Of a DNA stretch of 44,957 bases, positions 1-8,864 are shown piece by piece (position 1 is the stretch's first letter; each line of letters opens with the position of its first letter). The stretch is taken from assembly GCA_013372875.1 (NCBI GenBank), contig JABXIW010000005.1, forward strand, positions 1 to 44,957. The letters run 5' to 3'. A program made the position numbers and the translations under genes. Source of the stretch: Gammaproteobacteria bacterium (GTDB lineage Bacteria; Pseudomonadota; Gammaproteobacteria; Enterobacterales; Kangiellaceae). The notes under the pieces are model-generated. The model did no database searches and had not been told where the DNA came from. It saw only the letters and a program-made list of their open reading frames with translations.

Positions 1-238
1 GCAAACGGTTCGGGTTTTCACCATAACGACCATCGGTCGGACGACGACATGGCTGTACATAAGCCGCACTCCAAGGCTCAGGACCAATGGCGCGCAAAAA
101 AGTAGCAGGGTGGAAAGTGCCCGCACCCACTTCTAAATCCAGTGGTTGCTGGATGACACAACCTTGTTCAGCCCAATAATTTTGCAGGGTTAAAATTAAA
201 CCCTGAAAGGTTTTTGTGTTTTCGTTACCAATACTCAC
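1..238 (-). CDS. glyQ: Glycine--tRNA ligase alpha subunit (5' part, runs off the window)
   Basis: The first 79 codons of GlyQ, the catalytic alpha chain of the bacterial alpha2beta2 glycyl-tRNA synthetase, which charges tRNA-Gly in the cytoplasm. The translation has the family's opening block: [12 protein letters not shown], then [23 protein letters not shown] and [20 protein letters not shown], the class II motif region. The start is GTG at 238, preceded by an AAGG ribosome site eight bases upstream; no ATG fits. The gene continues beyond base 1, and glyS would be expected next. It is divergent from tag, and a TATAAT box with an inverted repeat lies in its leader. Confidence 0.95.
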   Translation of the reverse strand, partial: MSIGNENTKTFQGLILTLQNYWAEQGCVIQQPLDLEVGAGTFHPATFLRAIGPEPWSAAYVQPCRRPTDGRYGENPNRL

Positions 239-295
239 AATTGTCGCCTTATTTGGCTTTACTCCCACAGTGTTGGGACAAAGCCTTGGTTTGAA

Positions 296-312
296 TTCGC
301 TCAAAGAGCGAA
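296..312. repeat. Inverted repeat in the glyQ leader
   Basis: TTCGCTC and GAGCGAA form a perfect 7-base inverted repeat around an AAA loop, directly downstream of the glyQ -10 box, at about +1 to +17 of the expected transcript. It could be an operator or a 5'-end RNA hairpin. There is no U-run after it, so it is not a simple terminator. Confidence 0.5.
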
Positions 313-341
313 ATTATACGGTAAATCACTCTCTTTTCTAA
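313..341 (-). promoter_or_regulatory. Candidate sigma-70 promoter of glyQ
   Basis: On the minus strand a perfect TATAAT (318 to 313) lies 17 bases downstream of a weak -35 (TTAGAA, 341 to 336). The -35 matches only half the consensus, so the call rests mainly on the -10 box, its spacing and its position upstream of glyQ. Confidence 0.5.
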
Positions 342-395
342 CCTTATAGGCGGTTTTATGGTAAAAAACACTAAATTTATTGACGAAATTATCTT

Positions 396-944
396 ATGAC
401 TAAGCGTTGCTTTTGGGTTTCCGACGATCCGCTCTATCTCGATTACCATGATAAAGAGTGGGGTGTTCCCGTGTATGACGATCAAAAACTGTTTGAAATG
501 CTTTGCTTAGAGGGTGCGCAGGCAGGGCTGAGCTGGATCACGGTGCTGAAAAAGCGCGAACATTATCGCAAGGTGTTTGATAATTTTGATGCTGTTAAGA
601 TCGCCAAATATACCGACAAAAAGCGCGAAAAACTGCTTAATGATCCAGGCATTATTCGCAATAAGCTCAAAGTGAATGCCTTTATCGTTAATGCGCAGAA
701 TTATTTAAAAATAAAAGAAAATCAGTCGTTTAGCGGCTATCTTTGGCAATTTGTTGATGGCAAGCCGATGATTAATCATTGGAGCGACCGCTCACAAGTA
801 CCGGCCAACACCCCTGAATCGGACGCCATGTCCAAGCAACTAAAAAAAGACGGATTTAAATTTGTTGGCTCTACTATTTGCTATGCCTTTATGCAGGCCT
901 GCGGCATGGTTAATGACCATACTACTGATTGTGATTTTCGCTAA
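396..944 (+). CDS. tag: DNA-3-methyladenine glycosylase I
   Basis: Tag removes 3-methyladenine from alkylated DNA, starting base excision repair. The 182-residue length is close to the E. coli enzyme. The structural zinc ligands of the family are all present: Cys5, His18, His175 and Cys179. The conserved acid of the base pocket is Glu39, in the block LEGAQAGLSW. The start MTKRCFWV matches the family start. Its stop overlaps the end of the convergent CPBP protease gene by four bases. It is divergent from glyQ, a common tag neighbour in gammaproteobacteria as far as I recall. Confidence 0.97.
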   Translation: MTKRCFWVSDDPLYLDYHDKEWGVPVYDDQKLFEMLCLEGAQAGLSWITVLKKREHYRKVFDNFDAVKIAKYTDKKREKLLNDPGIIRNKLKVNAFIVNAQNYLKIKENQSFSGYLWQFVDGKPMINHWSDRSQVPANTPESDAMSKQLKKDGFKFVGSTICYAFMQACGMVNDHTTDCDFR

Positions 945-1804
945 GCGTTTTGACTCTCGGGATAACTTAGCTGCTTAACATAAAGGCGATTATTACGATT
1001 TGGCCAATACCGCTGTGCCCAAGCGGCACTTATCACCATACAAATTAATCCGATATACCACTCCGCCTGAAAATCAGACAATTGATATTCATCGCCCACT
1101 CCATAGATGCTGATATTTAACACTTCCAATAACCAAACCACGAAATTATTTAAGGCATGGCAAAGGATGGGTAAGAGTAGATTTTGATAGCGGATATAGA
1201 GATAACTCATGGCAATGCCAAAAGCGAAAGCGCCAATCGGGTCGGCGTGCAGAATACCAAAGATAAACGATGACAAGGTGGCAGCCTTCCAAAAGCCCCA
1301 TTTTTGGCTCCAAACTCTGAGCATCACTCCTCTAAAAGCAAACTCCTCAAGCACTGATGGTAATACTACCAACGCTATTAAACTGAGGATATTGGCAACA
1401 ATCGGAAAGCTAACACCATCATGATAAATGATATCTGAAGTTTGGATATACCAACTATCTACAAATTCTGGGATGACAAAAGAAAGCGGGTAAAACAATA
1501 AATAGGCAGCGCCAATTGAGAAAATAAAGCAAAAAAGTGTTAGCCAGATACCATTTTTGAAGGATGCAGCATTTAATTTATGTTCAAAAAAACTCGACCA
1601 ACGGATTTTAGCTAATTGCGAGGATAAGATAATAGCGATAAACAGGTAAAAGTAACCATAATAAAAAGCGGTTAGATCCCACCAATACCACTGCCACTCA
1701 AAACCAAAGGTATCTAAAAAACGATTGAGACCTGGTAAATAATAACCCATCATAAACCAAGCCACCACCAGCATCCAAGCGACCGGTTTCTGTTTAGTTG
1801 TCAT
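941..1804 (-). CDS. CPBP family intramembrane glutamic endopeptidase
   Basis: A 287-residue multispanning membrane protein of the CPBP (CAAX protease and bacteriocin-processing) family. The catalytic signature is intact: EExxxR at Glu153-Glu154-Arg158 (EEFAFRG), an HAD motif with His186 (FGILHAD) and HALNN with His216. Several hydrophobic segments surround these motifs. Family members cleave substrates within the membrane; the substrate here is unknown. The start overlaps the preceding small membrane protein gene by 11 bases, so translation is probably coupled. It is the last gene of the tusA-led cluster and converges on tag. Confidence 0.9.
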   Translation of the reverse strand: MTTKQKPVAWMLVVAWFMMGYYLPGLNRFLDTFGFEWQWYWWDLTAFYYGYFYLFIAIILSSQLAKIRWSSFFEHKLNAASFKNGIWLTLFCFIFSIGAAYLLFYPLSFVIPEFVDSWYIQTSDIIYHDGVSFPIVANILSLIALVVLPSVLEEFAFRGVMLRVWSQKWGFWKAATLSSFIFGILHADPIGAFAFGIAMSYLYIRYQNLLLPILCHALNNFVVWLLEVLNISIYGVGDEYQLSDFQAEWYIGLICMVISAAWAQRYWPNRNNRLYVKQLSYPESQNA

Positions 1805-2015
1805 TATTCTTTAGGTATTGTTTTAATTGTTTAGCGATACTATAAATCGAACCTGAAACACCGACAATAGCGGCAATAATCAGCAGCGTAATTTTCGTTT
1901 CTTTGCTCAACCATTGCCAAACTAAAAACTGCTCAGCCATCACTAACCCTATGATTAATATAGATAAAATATAGCAGCCAATGGTGAATTTGGATAAGCC
2001 TTGAAATTTAATCAT
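1794..2015 (-). CDS. Small two-pass membrane protein, unknown function
   Basis: A 73-residue protein that I do not recognise. It has two hydrophobic segments (about residues 10-32 and 43-62) separated by a short polar loop, and a charged C-terminus (KQLKQYLKNNDN). An AGGA-type ribosome site lies just upstream of the ATG, around the stop of the DUF1285 gene. It overlaps the CPBP protease start by 11 bases and follows DUF1285 by one base, so it belongs to the same transcript. Size and topology suggest a partner or accessory of the neighbouring membrane protease, but nothing in the sequence proves this. Confidence 0.75.
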   Translation of the reverse strand: MIKFQGLSKFTIGCYILSILIIGLVMAEQFLVWQWLSKETKITLLIIAAIVGVSGSIYSIAKQLKQYLKNNDN

Positions 2016-2016
2016 A

Positions 2017-2583
2017 TTAAATTTTTCCTAGACTGAAATTCTCACCTGCGGATCTTACCACTAGGTGTTTTGCACCATTAATGACTGTCTCCTGAGCCAT
2101 TTCTACCAGTTCGTAAAACACATTACGATGAATCAGGGCGTTCAAGTTTGTGCGGATATTGATGTAAGGTGAGGGTTCGCCAGTTTTAGGATCCTGTTCA
2201 ACCCATAAGGGATTGTCTTTGCTTAATAAAACCTTGTTGTCACAATTATCCTCGAATTGAATAACTGTGCCTTGTTCAGTAGCCAATTGCTGCATCCGAA
2301 TGACCAAAAAAGGCGCATCTTCAACCTTGATCCCCAGTTTTTCCACTGGCGTGACTAGAAAGTAATCGTCATTTTCCTTTTTCAAAACTGTCGAGAAGAG
2401 CTTTACTAGACGCTGGCGGCCAATCGGTGTGCCTTGATAATACCAAAGCCCATCACGCTTGATGATCAGATCCATATCGCCACAAAAATCTGGATTCCAC
2501 TTATTCACTGGCGGAAGTGATCGCTCACTTCCAAGCTGTTTCAGCTGCGATAAAATATTAGAAAAGTCGCCATCCGTAGCCAT
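2017..2583 (-). CDS. DUF1285 family protein
   Basis: A 188-residue soluble protein that I recognise as DUF1285. Typical features are the NPDFCGDMDLIIKRDGLWYYQGTPI block (residues about 29-53), followed by RxRLVKLFSTVLKKENDDYFLVTPVEK and APFLVI. The biochemical role of the family is not established. It has no signal peptide or membrane segment. It sits five bases after tusA and one base before the small membrane protein gene, so it is part of a tight leftward cluster. Confidence 0.9.
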   Translation of the reverse strand: MATDGDFSNILSQLKQLGSERSLPPVNKWNPDFCGDMDLIIKRDGLWYYQGTPIGRQRLVKLFSTVLKKENDDYFLVTPVEKLGIKVEDAPFLVIRMQQLATEQGTVIQFEDNCDNKVLLSKDNPLWVEQDPKTGEPSPYINIRTNLNALIHRNVFYELVEMAQETVINGAKHLVVRSAGENFSLGKI

Positions 2584-2588
2584 CTGCT

Positions 2589-2843
2589 TTAAGCCGCCAG
2601 TCCTTTTTTAATTAAATAGCGGTAAGGCACAGACTCGGTATCACTAGCCAACAATTGATGCTCCATAAAAGTACAAAACTTGGGAATATCACGAGTGGTA
2701 GAAGGATCATCGGCATGAACCAGCAAGACTTCGCCATCCTGCATTTTGCGAACATTCAGGCGCACCATCATCACCGGCTCAGGACAGCGAAGGCCAGTCG
2801 CATCATATTCGCGATCAAATTGTTCAAAAGCAGTTGTACTCAT
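2589..2843 (-). CDS. tusA: Sulfurtransferase TusA
   Basis: TusA accepts persulfide sulfur from IscS and passes it on for tRNA 2-thiouridine synthesis and molybdenum cofactor supply. The 84-residue protein has the active-site motif [11 protein letters not shown] (CPxP) and the family blocks [17 protein letters not shown] and [10 protein letters not shown] place the start at the ATG at 2843 (MSTTAFEQF), which gives the normal family length. A longer reading from a TTG at 2879 adds 12 residues that do not look like TusA. It leads a co-directional cluster with DUF1285 and two membrane protein genes. Confidence 0.93.
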   Translation of the reverse strand: MSTTAFEQFDREYDATGLRCPEPVMMVRLNVRKMQDGEVLLVHADDPSTTRDIPKFCTFMEHQLLASDTESVPYRYLIKKGLAA

Positions 2844-2962
2844 AATTTCGATTTTAGCCAAGCCTTTAAAAGTGGGCAAATTTTAGCCTTTTCTTAGAAA
2901 GAATCAATCAAGATTTTAGCTTTTAATACATAAAGGCTATCAAATTATTTAATATCTTTAAT

Positions 2963-2991
2963 TTCAACTATTGTTAATAAGCCTCTACAAT
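2963..2991 (+). promoter_or_regulatory. Possible dps promoter
   Basis: TACAAT at 2986-2991, one mismatch from the -10 consensus, lies 17 bases after TTCAAC at 2963-2968, which is a poor -35 (3 of 6). It is about 40 bases upstream of the dps start in a very AT-rich gap. A weak -35 is compatible with an activated or stationary-phase promoter. Confidence 0.35.
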
Positions 2992-3030
2992 GGTTTATTA
3001 ATTACAGATTAGCATTTTGTGGAGACAAAC

Positions 3031-3507
3031 ATGAATCAACCCATCAATATTGGTATTTCAGAAGCTGAACGTACAAAAGTAGGCGAGGGATTAGCGCGCT
3101 TATTGGCTGATACTTACAGCCTTTATCTGCAAACTCACAATTTCCACTGGAATGTGACAGGACCTTTTTTCCAATCGTTGCATACCTTGTTTGAAACCCA
3201 TTACAACGAGCTTGCCATTGCGGTGGATGATATTGCCGAGCGTATTCGTGCATTGGGCATGACAGCGCCTGGCACTTATGGCGAGTTTGCCAAGTTATCC
3301 AGTATCCAAGAAGTAGCTGGCAATATTAGCGCTAATGAAATGCTAGAGCGTTTGGTACAAAGCCACGAAACCGTGGTTAGGACAGCACGCGAAGTTCTGC
3401 CAGTAGCTGCAGATGCCAATGATGAGTCTTCTGCCAGCTTAATTTCTGATCGTCTGGTCGTGCATGAAAAAACGGCATGGATGTTGCGGGCGCATTTAGA
3501 ATCTTAA
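3031..3507 (+). CDS. dps: Dps-family DNA-binding ferritin-like protein
   Basis: A mini-ferritin that oxidises and stores iron with hydrogen peroxide and protects DNA in stress. The 158-residue protein has the Dps ferroxidase set with exact family spacing: His39, His51, Asp66 and Glu70, in [22 protein letters not shown] and [14 protein letters not shown] chose the ATG at 3031, which has GGAG six bases upstream. A GTG at 3019 would add four residues but would include that ribosome site. It is a single-gene unit, divergent from tusA and convergent with the GGDEF gene. An oxyR gene is present elsewhere in the window, so peroxide control is plausible, though I found no convincing OxyR box here. 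Confidence 0.93.
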   Translation: MNQPINIGISEAERTKVGEGLARLLADTYSLYLQTHNFHWNVTGPFFQSLHTLFETHYNELAIAVDDIAERIRALGMTAPGTYGEFAKLSSIQEVAGNISANEMLERLVQSHETVVRTAREVLPVAADANDESSASLISDRLVVHEKTAWMLRAHLES

Positions 3508-3536
3508 TCTTTTTTGGTCAGCACAACGTCTATTAA

Positions 3537-5414
3537 CTAACCCTGCACGAGGTTCGCAAATACTTTATTGCGACCTTCGTGTTTGGCTTTGTATAGCAAG
3601 CGATCGGCGCGGTTGATCACTAAATCTAAATTATCATCGTCGCTAGTATATTCCGTGACCCCGAAACTGGAGGTTACTTTTAGCCCTTTTGCTAAGGCTT
3701 CGAAATCATAATTTTCAAATTGCTCTCGAATCCGTTCAGCAATTCTATAGGCATCTTCTACCGCCGTCTCGGGCAAAATGACTAAAAACTCTTCACCACC
3801 AATCCGTCCAATGGTGTCCGAATCTCGAACAATCAACTGGCAAATATCCTTAGTCGCCTGAATAACTTTATCGCCAATACTATGGCCGAACTTATCGTTA
3901 ATTGCTTTAAAGTGATCGATATCAAAAATAATCACACTGTAGCTGAATTTACCTTGTTCGCTTTGACTGTGATAATCGCCCAACTTGCGGAAAATATGGC
4001 GGCGATTTGGCATCCGGGTTAAGTTATCGGTTAACGCTAGTTTTTTGTTTTTTATCGCCAGTTTTCTAAAACGATACATAAACCAAAACAACACCAACAT
4101 CGATAAAACCAGCAAGGCAACCAGCACCCAAAGAGCTAGATTAAAGCGTCTGCTTTCTTCGGCATTTTTTGCATTCAATTCGTTTTCGCGAGCCAATAAT
4201 TTATTGTCGTAATTCAATTGAGCTTGATCCAGTTGCTCACGAGATAAATTTGAAACCCGCGTTAAGTCAGCGTTGAATTGTTTGACATAATTATCGTAAG
4301 ACTCACTTAAAGCGTCATAAGCATCTTTGTAATTACCTTTTTTAAAGAGCAGTAAGGCTCGAATATTCTCAATAAAATATTTGTCGGTTTCACTTTGTTT
4401 ACCGGCATTTTCTTCCGCAATAATCAGGTGATGCTCTGCTTTATCCAGTTGATCCAACTTTAAATAAGCATAAGCAATTTCCGAGTGAATCTCATAGCGG
4501 AATAATTTTTCACCGATTTGCCTGGTTAACTCTTCTGCTTGTAGTAAATACTTTACCGCTTCTTGATAATTTTTTTGCTCCGTAAGCAGGCGCCCCCTCA
4601 TTTGATAGGCGAAAGAAATCGCCGCGTCGTCTTTATCCGCTTTGGCCATCGCTTCTGATTTATCAAGATATCTGATGGCTTGATCGTATTCCTTTAGCTC
4701 ACGATAAGAATCGGCCAAGTTAGTGTATAAATAAGTGTTTGTTGATAGGCCTGGATTTTTCTCTAAGACCTCTACTGCTTTTTGGTAATAGCGATTGGCC
4801 GAGGTTTCATCATTAAGCTCTGAATACAAGATGCCAAACATATTGTAGGTTTCAGCAATTTGAAACGGGTCATCACTTTCATAGGAATAATCCAGCGCCT
4901 TTTCCATCAGCTGCAGAGCTTCATCGTATTTGTATTTAAAAGATTTAACGTAGGCTAACTCTAAGACTAAATGGCTTAACTTATGCTTGGGCCAACTTTC
5001 GATGACTTTTTTATACAGCCCTTCACCAATCTCAATGGCACCGTCTATGTCACTGTTAGAACGCATTAAAAAGATCTGAGCAAACTGATATTCGTTGTTG
5101 AGTTTATCCGACTGGATCAAATCCACTGCTGGTTTTGCTTTGACCAAGAACTGCTCTGCCTTGGTAAAATCTTCTTGGAAAATATAGTAATCAGCTTTGA
5201 GAATATTGGCTAAGGCAGCAACATGTTGATCATTAGCTGCTTGCAGCAAGACACTATTAATGTCTTTTAAATGCTGCTCTTCGGAGCGTTGGGAAACCGT
5301 CTGATTGGCGAGATCATACATTTGAGACAATGCATCTTCATTGGCATAGTTAACAGTCGATGCCATTGCAAATAGCAATATCAATAGAATCCTTATAATA
5401 CGCACGCCTTCCAT
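3537..5414 (-). CDS. TPR-repeat membrane-bound diguanylate cyclase (GGDEF)
   Basis: A 625-residue sensor that makes cyclic di-GMP. In order: a signal peptide or anchor (residues 1-24), a periplasmic array of TPR-like helical pairs (about 30-400), a transmembrane helix (about 423-447) and a C-terminal GGDEF domain (about 458-620). The active site is GGEEF at 539-543. The product-inhibition I-site RxxD (RDSD, 530-533) sits the canonical five residues upstream, so the enzyme should be active and feedback-controlled. The TPR part probably senses a protein or peptide signal in the periplasm, which is inference. The upstream palindromic terminator separates it from the amidohydrolase gene. Confidence 0.93.
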   Translation of the reverse strand: MEGVRIIRILLILLFAMASTVNYANEDALSQMYDLANQTVSQRSEEQHLKDINSVLLQAANDQHVAALANILKADYYIFQEDFTKAEQFLVKAKPAVDLIQSDKLNNEYQFAQIFLMRSNSDIDGAIEIGEGLYKKVIESWPKHKLSHLVLELAYVKSFKYKYDEALQLMEKALDYSYESDDPFQIAETYNMFGILYSELNDETSANRYYQKAVEVLEKNPGLSTNTYLYTNLADSYRELKEYDQAIRYLDKSEAMAKADKDDAAISFAYQMRGRLLTEQKNYQEAVKYLLQAEELTRQIGEKLFRYEIHSEIAYAYLKLDQLDKAEHHLIIAEENAGKQSETDKYFIENIRALLLFKKGNYKDAYDALSESYDNYVKQFNADLTRVSNLSREQLDQAQLNYDNKLLARENELNAKNAEESRRFNLALWVLVALLVLSMLVLFWFMYRFRKLAIKNKKLALTDNLTRMPNRRHIFRKLGDYHSQSEQGKFSYSVIIFDIDHFKAINDKFGHSIGDKVIQATKDICQLIVRDSDTIGRIGGEEFLVILPETAVEDAYRIAERIREQFENYDFEALAKGLKVTSSFGVTEYTSDDDNLDLVINRADRLLYKAKHEGRNKVFANLVQG

Positions 5415-5468
5415 AATTTTTGCAGAGGTAAACTAGTACTTTACACCAAAGCGCATCATAAATGAATC

Positions 5469-5498
5469 AAAAGCAATGCAAATTTGCATTGCTTTTTT
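5469..5498 (-). terminator. Palindromic terminator after the amidohydrolase gene
   Basis: A perfect 14-base inverted repeat (AAAAGCAATGCAAA with its complement, 5469-5496), flanked by A and T tracts, lies 20 bases beyond the amidohydrolase stop. The tract is better on the plus strand, but both neighbouring genes run on the minus strand, so its likely use is to end the amidohydrolase transcript. Confidence 0.7.
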
Positions 5499-5516
5499 AC
5501 CTTATTTTTCAAGTAA

Positions 5517-8500
5517 TTAGTCTTCAAAGTAGAATTTAGCACGCTCTAGCTTTTGTGGCGCAACTTGATTCATGGTTGCAGCCTCATACAAACGGCCATT
5601 CAGCATTACCATCGTCACTTTTTCCGTGTTTCTGAGCTTTTCTAATGGATCCGCATCTAAAATCACCAGATCGGCTAATTTTCCAACTTCAATCGAACCC
5701 AGATCTTTTTCCATGCCTAAGACCTTTGCACCGTCAATGGTTGCAGTGCGCAAGGCTTCCATCGGGGTCATGCCACCTTGTTCAAACATCCACATTTCCC
5801 AATGAGCGGCCAAGCCTTCACGCTGGCCATGCGCGCCCATCAGGACTTTAACCCCTTCATCTTGCAACTGAGCAGCACCGCGCGCTACATTCACATGGTT
5901 GTAATCTTCTTCTGGTGCTTTATAGCGACGCACCGAGCGCGCTTCTAAGATTTGCCTTGGCACAAACTTAGTCAGTAGCGGATGCTTCCAAACGTCCGTT
6001 TTTTCATACCAGTAACGCTCGCCTGAAATACCCCCATAAGCTACGCCCATGGTCGGTACATAAGCGGTATCAGCTTGCGACATCAATTGCTTAACATCCG
6101 CATAGACGTTAGGTACTGGCAAAGAGTGTTCAATGGTTGTATGACCATCAACCACCATGCTCATATTGTGCTGGAATAATGAACCGCCCTCAGGAACCAC
6201 CAATAAGCCCGTTTGGCGAGCAGCTTCTAATACCTGCTGACGCTGATCGCGACGCGGTTGGTTATAACTTTTGACCGAGAATGCACCCACCGATTTCATA
6301 CGCTCCAAATGACCCGTAGCATCTTCAAGGCTATTCACATCAGCCGTAATGTAATGATTCGCGCCATATAAGATGGTACCCGTTGAGAACAAGCGTGGCG
6401 CAACAATTTGGCCAGTTTTTTGCATTTCTGAAGCTGAGAACACAGCTTCCGTATTCGCTGACGGATTGTGCGTAGTGGTCACACCAAAGGCCAGTGATGC
6501 CATTGCATTCCAGTTAGTTTGCGGCTGAATTTGATCGTTGGCATAAGGCCCATGCCAGTGGAAGTCAATCAAGCCAGGAATGATGGTTTTGCCTTTAACA
6601 TCAATGGTTTCTGCAGCTGAAGGCACATTCACTTCAGAGGCTTTACCAATCGCTTTAATGCGATTGTTTTCGATCAGTACTGTACCGTTTTCAATCACTT
6701 CATCACCTTTCATGGTGATGATTTTTGCGCCTGATAGAGCAATCAAACCCGTTGGTACATCAGCTTTAGCAGGCAACTGAATACTGGTGACTTTTGGCTC
6801 AGCTTTTTCTGGTGCTTCGCCATCGGCATTCAAGAAACCGAATTTGTTGCCCAATTGTTGTTGATACAAATTCGGGCCCATTGACCAGTTCAAGGTCTGG
6901 CTGTCGGCAGACCAAGAAAGATTGGCGCCCGAGAATTTTGAGAAGCGTTTTACTGGCAAGTTTGAGGCTTTCGGCCCAGTGCTGATGGCATTACCGCCTG
7001 CCACAAATGGTGTCACATACACTTGGTAACGCTGATTAAAGGCCAGCCATTGCCCATCTGGCGAAATAGCATAGTCATTAATCCAGTTGCCCACATAATG
7101 CTCGCGCTTTTCATTGCCCGATAAATCCACACTGACTAACTTTTGCGAGTGAACTTCGCCGTCCACTTTTGATTGTGAGAAATAGACACGCTCAGGATCT
7201 CGATTGAAGAAAGGGCGGCTGCCTGACTTACTGATCCGCTCCTGCTGCTTACTTCTTAGATCAACCTTGATGATGCCCGTTTCATTAGAATAGAGTGGGC
7301 TAGTTAGATAGCCGCCGGAAATTGCTTGGAACACCGCTGTTTGTCCATCAGAACTAAGTGACGGGTTGGTATAATGACCTGGCTTTTGGCTGATCACTCG
7401 CTGGCGACCATCGAATAAAGAGTGAATTCGAACCGTGCCTAAATCTTGATCATTCCAGGTAGTATAAATAATACTGCCACCATTCGGCGAAAAGCGCGGA
7501 TAAAATTCAAAATGCTCATTTTGGTTGGTAATTCGTTGCGGCTTACCATCAGGCAAATTGACTTTGTAGATATAGCCAAGTGCTTGGAAAATGGCGGTTT
7601 TTCCGTTTGGTGAAACTTGTAACCAACGCAACATTTTAGCGTTGAAGTCCGCTGGCGCAGCTTCTTGAGTTTTAGTAATGGCCTCACGCATCTCACGACG
7701 ATCAGTCACGCTGAATGGGATCTCGCTAACTTCTTTTGAAGCCACATCAATTTTGCGAATTTTGCCACCAGCCCAAAAAATGACTTGCTTGCTATCTGGC
7801 GTCCAGGCAAAGTTTGGGTAAACTCCATGGATCGCCCAAGTTTCCTGCATGTCTCTTTCAAGACCTTTGTAAATCGGAAATTCGGCCCCTGTTTCGCGAT
7901 CTTGCAAATATAAGGTACTTTTTTCACGAATTCGGCGGACAAAAGCTATAAATTTGCCATCAGGCGATGGCGTAGGGCGCACTGCACCACCTTGTCCTGA
8001 AATCCAAGTTTCTATATCACCGGTATTGCGATCGATAGCAAAGACTTCATAAATCTGCTGATTGGAATTTTTGCTGTATTCAAAAAAGCGGCCTGGAGTC
8101 GAATCGCGTGAAAATAATACGTATTGACCATCTGGGGTAAAGGCGGGTTCGCCCAAATCTTTTTGCTCATTCGGACGCTTATTTAGCTTGATGCCATTAC
8201 CACCCGACTTGTGATACAGCCAGATTTCACCTGCGCCCAGCGAGCGAGTGCCGGTAAAATGCTTACGCGCAGCGAGATAATTACCATCTGGGCTCCAAAC
8301 GGCGTTATTTAATAGCCGAAACTTTTCTTTGGTAACCTGACGTGCATCCGAGCCATCGTTCTGCATGATCCAAATATTATCGCCACCGCCCGCATCGGAA
8401 GTATAAGAGAGCTCTTCGCCATTCGGAGAAAAACGTGGCTGCATATCCCAAGCCATTGAGTTAGTTATGTTTTTTGCTTCACCACCACTAATGGGCATGG

Positions 8501-8744
8501 TGTAAATATCACCCAATAAATCAAAAGCGATGGTTTGACCGTCAGGACTGACGTCCAAATTCATCCAAGTCCCTTCATCCACTTTAATATCTGCAAAAAT
8601 GGCTTTGCCAGGTGCTTGATTAACATCCCATTTGGTTTCTTTGTCAGCCGCTTCGTCAACAGTCGCGTCTTTATCGGCTGCTGCGTAAGCCACAGTACCA
8701 AGAGATAAACTAATAAGTGCAGAGAGGAAGGTGATTTTTTTCAT
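5517..8744 (-). CDS. Exported TolB-like propeller / amidohydrolase fusion protein
   Basis: A 1075-residue secreted enzyme. It has a signal peptide (about residues 1-21, cut after AYA), then WD40-like or PD40 beta-propeller repeats with recurrent 'SPDGxxIAF' and 'FSPNG' motifs to about residue 620. An amidohydrolase domain fills the C-terminal third. The metal-binding HxH is DFHWHG at about residue 726, with further candidate histidines in GHTTIEHS and MGAHGQ and the family ending DLVILDADPL. Amidohydrolases hydrolyse C-N bonds in peptides, cyclic amides or ureas. The propeller may gate or recognise a peptide, but the substrate is unknown. It is monocistronic, with its own promoter and terminator. 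Confidence 0.9.
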   Translation of the reverse strand: MKKITFLSALISLSLGTVAYAAADKDATVDEAADKETKWDVNQAPGKAIFADIKVDEGTWMNLDVSPDGQTIAFDLLGDIYTMPISGGEAKNITNSMAWDMQPRFSPNGEELSYTSDAGGGDNIWIMQNDGSDARQVTKEKFRLLNNAVWSPDGNYLAARKHFTGTRSLGAGEIWLYHKSGGNGIKLNKRPNEQKDLGEPAFTPDGQYVLFSRDSTPGRFFEYSKNSNQQIYEVFAIDRNTGDIETWISGQGGAVRPTPSPDGKFIAFVRRIREKSTLYLQDRETGAEFPIYKGLERDMQETWAIHGVYPNFAWTPDSKQVIFWAGGKIRKIDVASKEVSEIPFSVTDRREMREAITKTQEAAPADFNAKMLRWLQVSPNGKTAIFQALGYIYKVNLPDGKPQRITNQNEHFEFYPRFSPNGGSIIYTTWNDQDLGTVRIHSLFDGRQRVISQKPGHYTNPSLSSDGQTAVFQAISGGYLTSPLYSNETGIIKVDLRSKQQERISKSGSRPFFNRDPERVYFSQSKVDGEVHSQKLVSVDLSGNEKREHYVGNWINDYAISPDGQWLAFNQRYQVYVTPFVAGGNAISTGPKASNLPVKRFSKFSGANLSWSADSQTLNWSMGPNLYQQQLGNKFGFLNADGEAPEKAEPKVTSIQLPAKADVPTGLIALSGAKIITMKGDEVIENGTVLIENNRIKAIGKASEVNVPSAAETIDVKGKTIIPGLIDFHWHGPYANDQIQPQTNWNAMASLAFGVTTTHNPSANTEAVFSASEMQKTGQIVAPRLFSTGTILYGANHYITADVNSLEDATGHLERMKSVGAFSVKSYNQPRRDQRQQVLEAARQTGLLVVPEGGSLFQHNMSMVVDGHTTIEHSLPVPNVYADVKQLMSQADTAYVPTMGVAYGGISGERYWYEKTDVWKHPLLTKFVPRQILEARSVRRYKAPEEDYNHVNVARGAAQLQDEGVKVLMGAHGQREGLAAHWEMWMFEQGGMTPMEALRTATIDGAKVLGMEKDLGSIEVGKLADLVILDADPLEKLRNTEKVTMVMLNGRLYEAATMNQVAPQKLERAKFYFED

Positions 8745-8791
8745 GGATAGCCCTAATTGTCTCTATTTACAAGGAGTTAACTTAACCTAGC

Positions 8792-8820
8792 AATATAGAA
8801 CTTTAGCGCTGAGTTGGCAA
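8792..8820 (-). promoter_or_regulatory. Strong sigma-70 promoter of the amidohydrolase gene
   Basis: On the minus strand TTGCCA (8820 to 8815) and TATATT (8797 to 8792) are separated by exactly 17 bases; each has one mismatch to consensus. The predicted start lies about 40 bases before the ATG at 8744, which has an AGGG ribosome site. Confidence 0.7.
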
Positions 8821-8864
8821 AAAGAATAGACAGATTTTACTTTGTAAATGTAAGGAAAAGTTAC

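Noticed and set aside
249..485. Minus-strand open frame of 78 codons overlapping tag and the glyQ leader
   Set aside because: It covers the promoter region of glyQ and the start of tag and shows no protein-like features.
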